In this document: positions 63,759 to 64,000 of the stretch, one piece after another
Numbering within the stretch: position 1 is the first letter of the stretch
Layout of the letters: every line of letters begins with the position of its first letter
NCBI GenBank assembly: GCA_021927905.1
Contig: BLLK01000020.1
Coordinates: 2,232,001 to 2,296,000, forward strand
Source of the DNA: Chaetoceros tenuissimus
Lineage: Eukaryota; Bacillariophyta; Thalassiosirophyceae; Chaetocerotales; Chaetocerotaceae
Reading direction: 5' to 3'
Length of the DNA stretch: 64,000 nucleotides
Position numbers and translations under genes: made by a program
Notes under the pieces: generated by a model
Database searches by the model: none
What the model saw: the letters and a program-made list of their open reading frames with translations, nothing else
Told to the model about the DNA's origin: nothing

Positions 63759-64000
63759 ATGTCTAGTGAAACGAAGGCTTCTAATGAAGGATTTAAACTT
63801 CCTAAAGTTGTCCCTCAAAATGTGAGTTTGAAAGCTCCTAAGAGTAGGGAACAACAAATGATTGAGAAACAAAGAGAGATTATGTCAAAGCTAATATTCC
63901 CGTCGCATGTAATATCTGAAAAGGCTCATCCTAATGTCTCATCGTACAAAGAACTGATTCGAGAACTTGAGTTGGCAGCGAAAGATATCATGACCGAAGC
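63759..64000 (+). CDS. Start of a gene running off the window
   Basis: From the ATG at 63759 an open frame continues without a stop to the window end (80 codons and more). It reads MSSETKASNEGFKLPKVVPQ, then basic and helical sequence (REQQMIEKQREIMSKL, ELIRELELAAKDI). It is hydrophilic, with good coding composition. The family is not recognisable from this part. Confidence 0.6.
   Translation, partial: MSSETKASNEGFKLPKVVPQNVSLKAPKSREQQMIEKQREIMSKLIFPSHVISEKAHPNVSSYKELIRELELAAKDIMTE

Overview
The window looks like nuclear DNA of a unicellular stramenopile, most likely a diatom. It is AT-rich and gene-dense, and its genes carry short GT-AG introns; the ones I could resolve are 71-106 bp long. 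Secretory and organelle-type N-termini, an MPV17-like protein with a possible plastid leader and a SPAG1-like co-chaperone fit that group. The diatom call is inference, because no rRNA or organellar marker is present. Start codons and splice sites below were read by eye from frame continuity and family motifs.

Layout. 0.6-8 kb: a secreted lactonase-like propeller, a coiled-coil protein with a microtubule-protein-like FKARPLP motif and a Cys-rich protein, then about 2.9 kb of gene-poor DNA holding an inverted repeat and a fossil tyrosine recombinase. 8-22 kb: a PHO84-type phosphate transporter, a NicO-type metal transporter, a papain-like protein with no visible catalytic Cys, the proteasome ATPase Rpt3, a PIN nuclease, a HAD protein and a SPAG1-like TPR protein. 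22-27 kb: three paralogues of a family I cannot name, with a hAT-type non-autonomous element nested with a second element between two of them. 27-45 kb: a C5 DNA methyltransferase, a JTB-like protein, a rhomboid protease, a PLAC8 protein, a MORC-like protein with altered ATP-site motifs, a P450, a methyltransferase, a TMEM14 protein, MSH2 and a type II membrane protein. 45-57 kb: a GC-tipped palindrome-bearing element, a RING-H2 protein, a nucleotide-sugar transporter, a Cof-type HAD hydrolase, an MPV17 homologue, the cohesin acetyltransferase ECO1 and an OCRL-like 5-phosphatase. 57-61.5 kb: an apparently whole Mutator-like transposon. 62-64 kb: a METTL-type methyltransferase and the start of one more gene.

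The clearest unusual system is the Mutator-like element. It has perfect 52-bp terminal inverted repeats, a 1073-residue transposase with a recognisable DDE triad, and a second ORF for a complete Ulp1/SENP-type cysteine protease. The second start codon overlaps the first stop codon as ATGA, a bacterial-style coupling inside a eukaryotic transposon. Several chromatin and genome-maintenance genes (C5 methyltransferase, MORC-like protein, MSH2, ECO1) lie in the same 26 kb. I see no operon-like logic linking them: most neighbours are divergent or convergent single genes.
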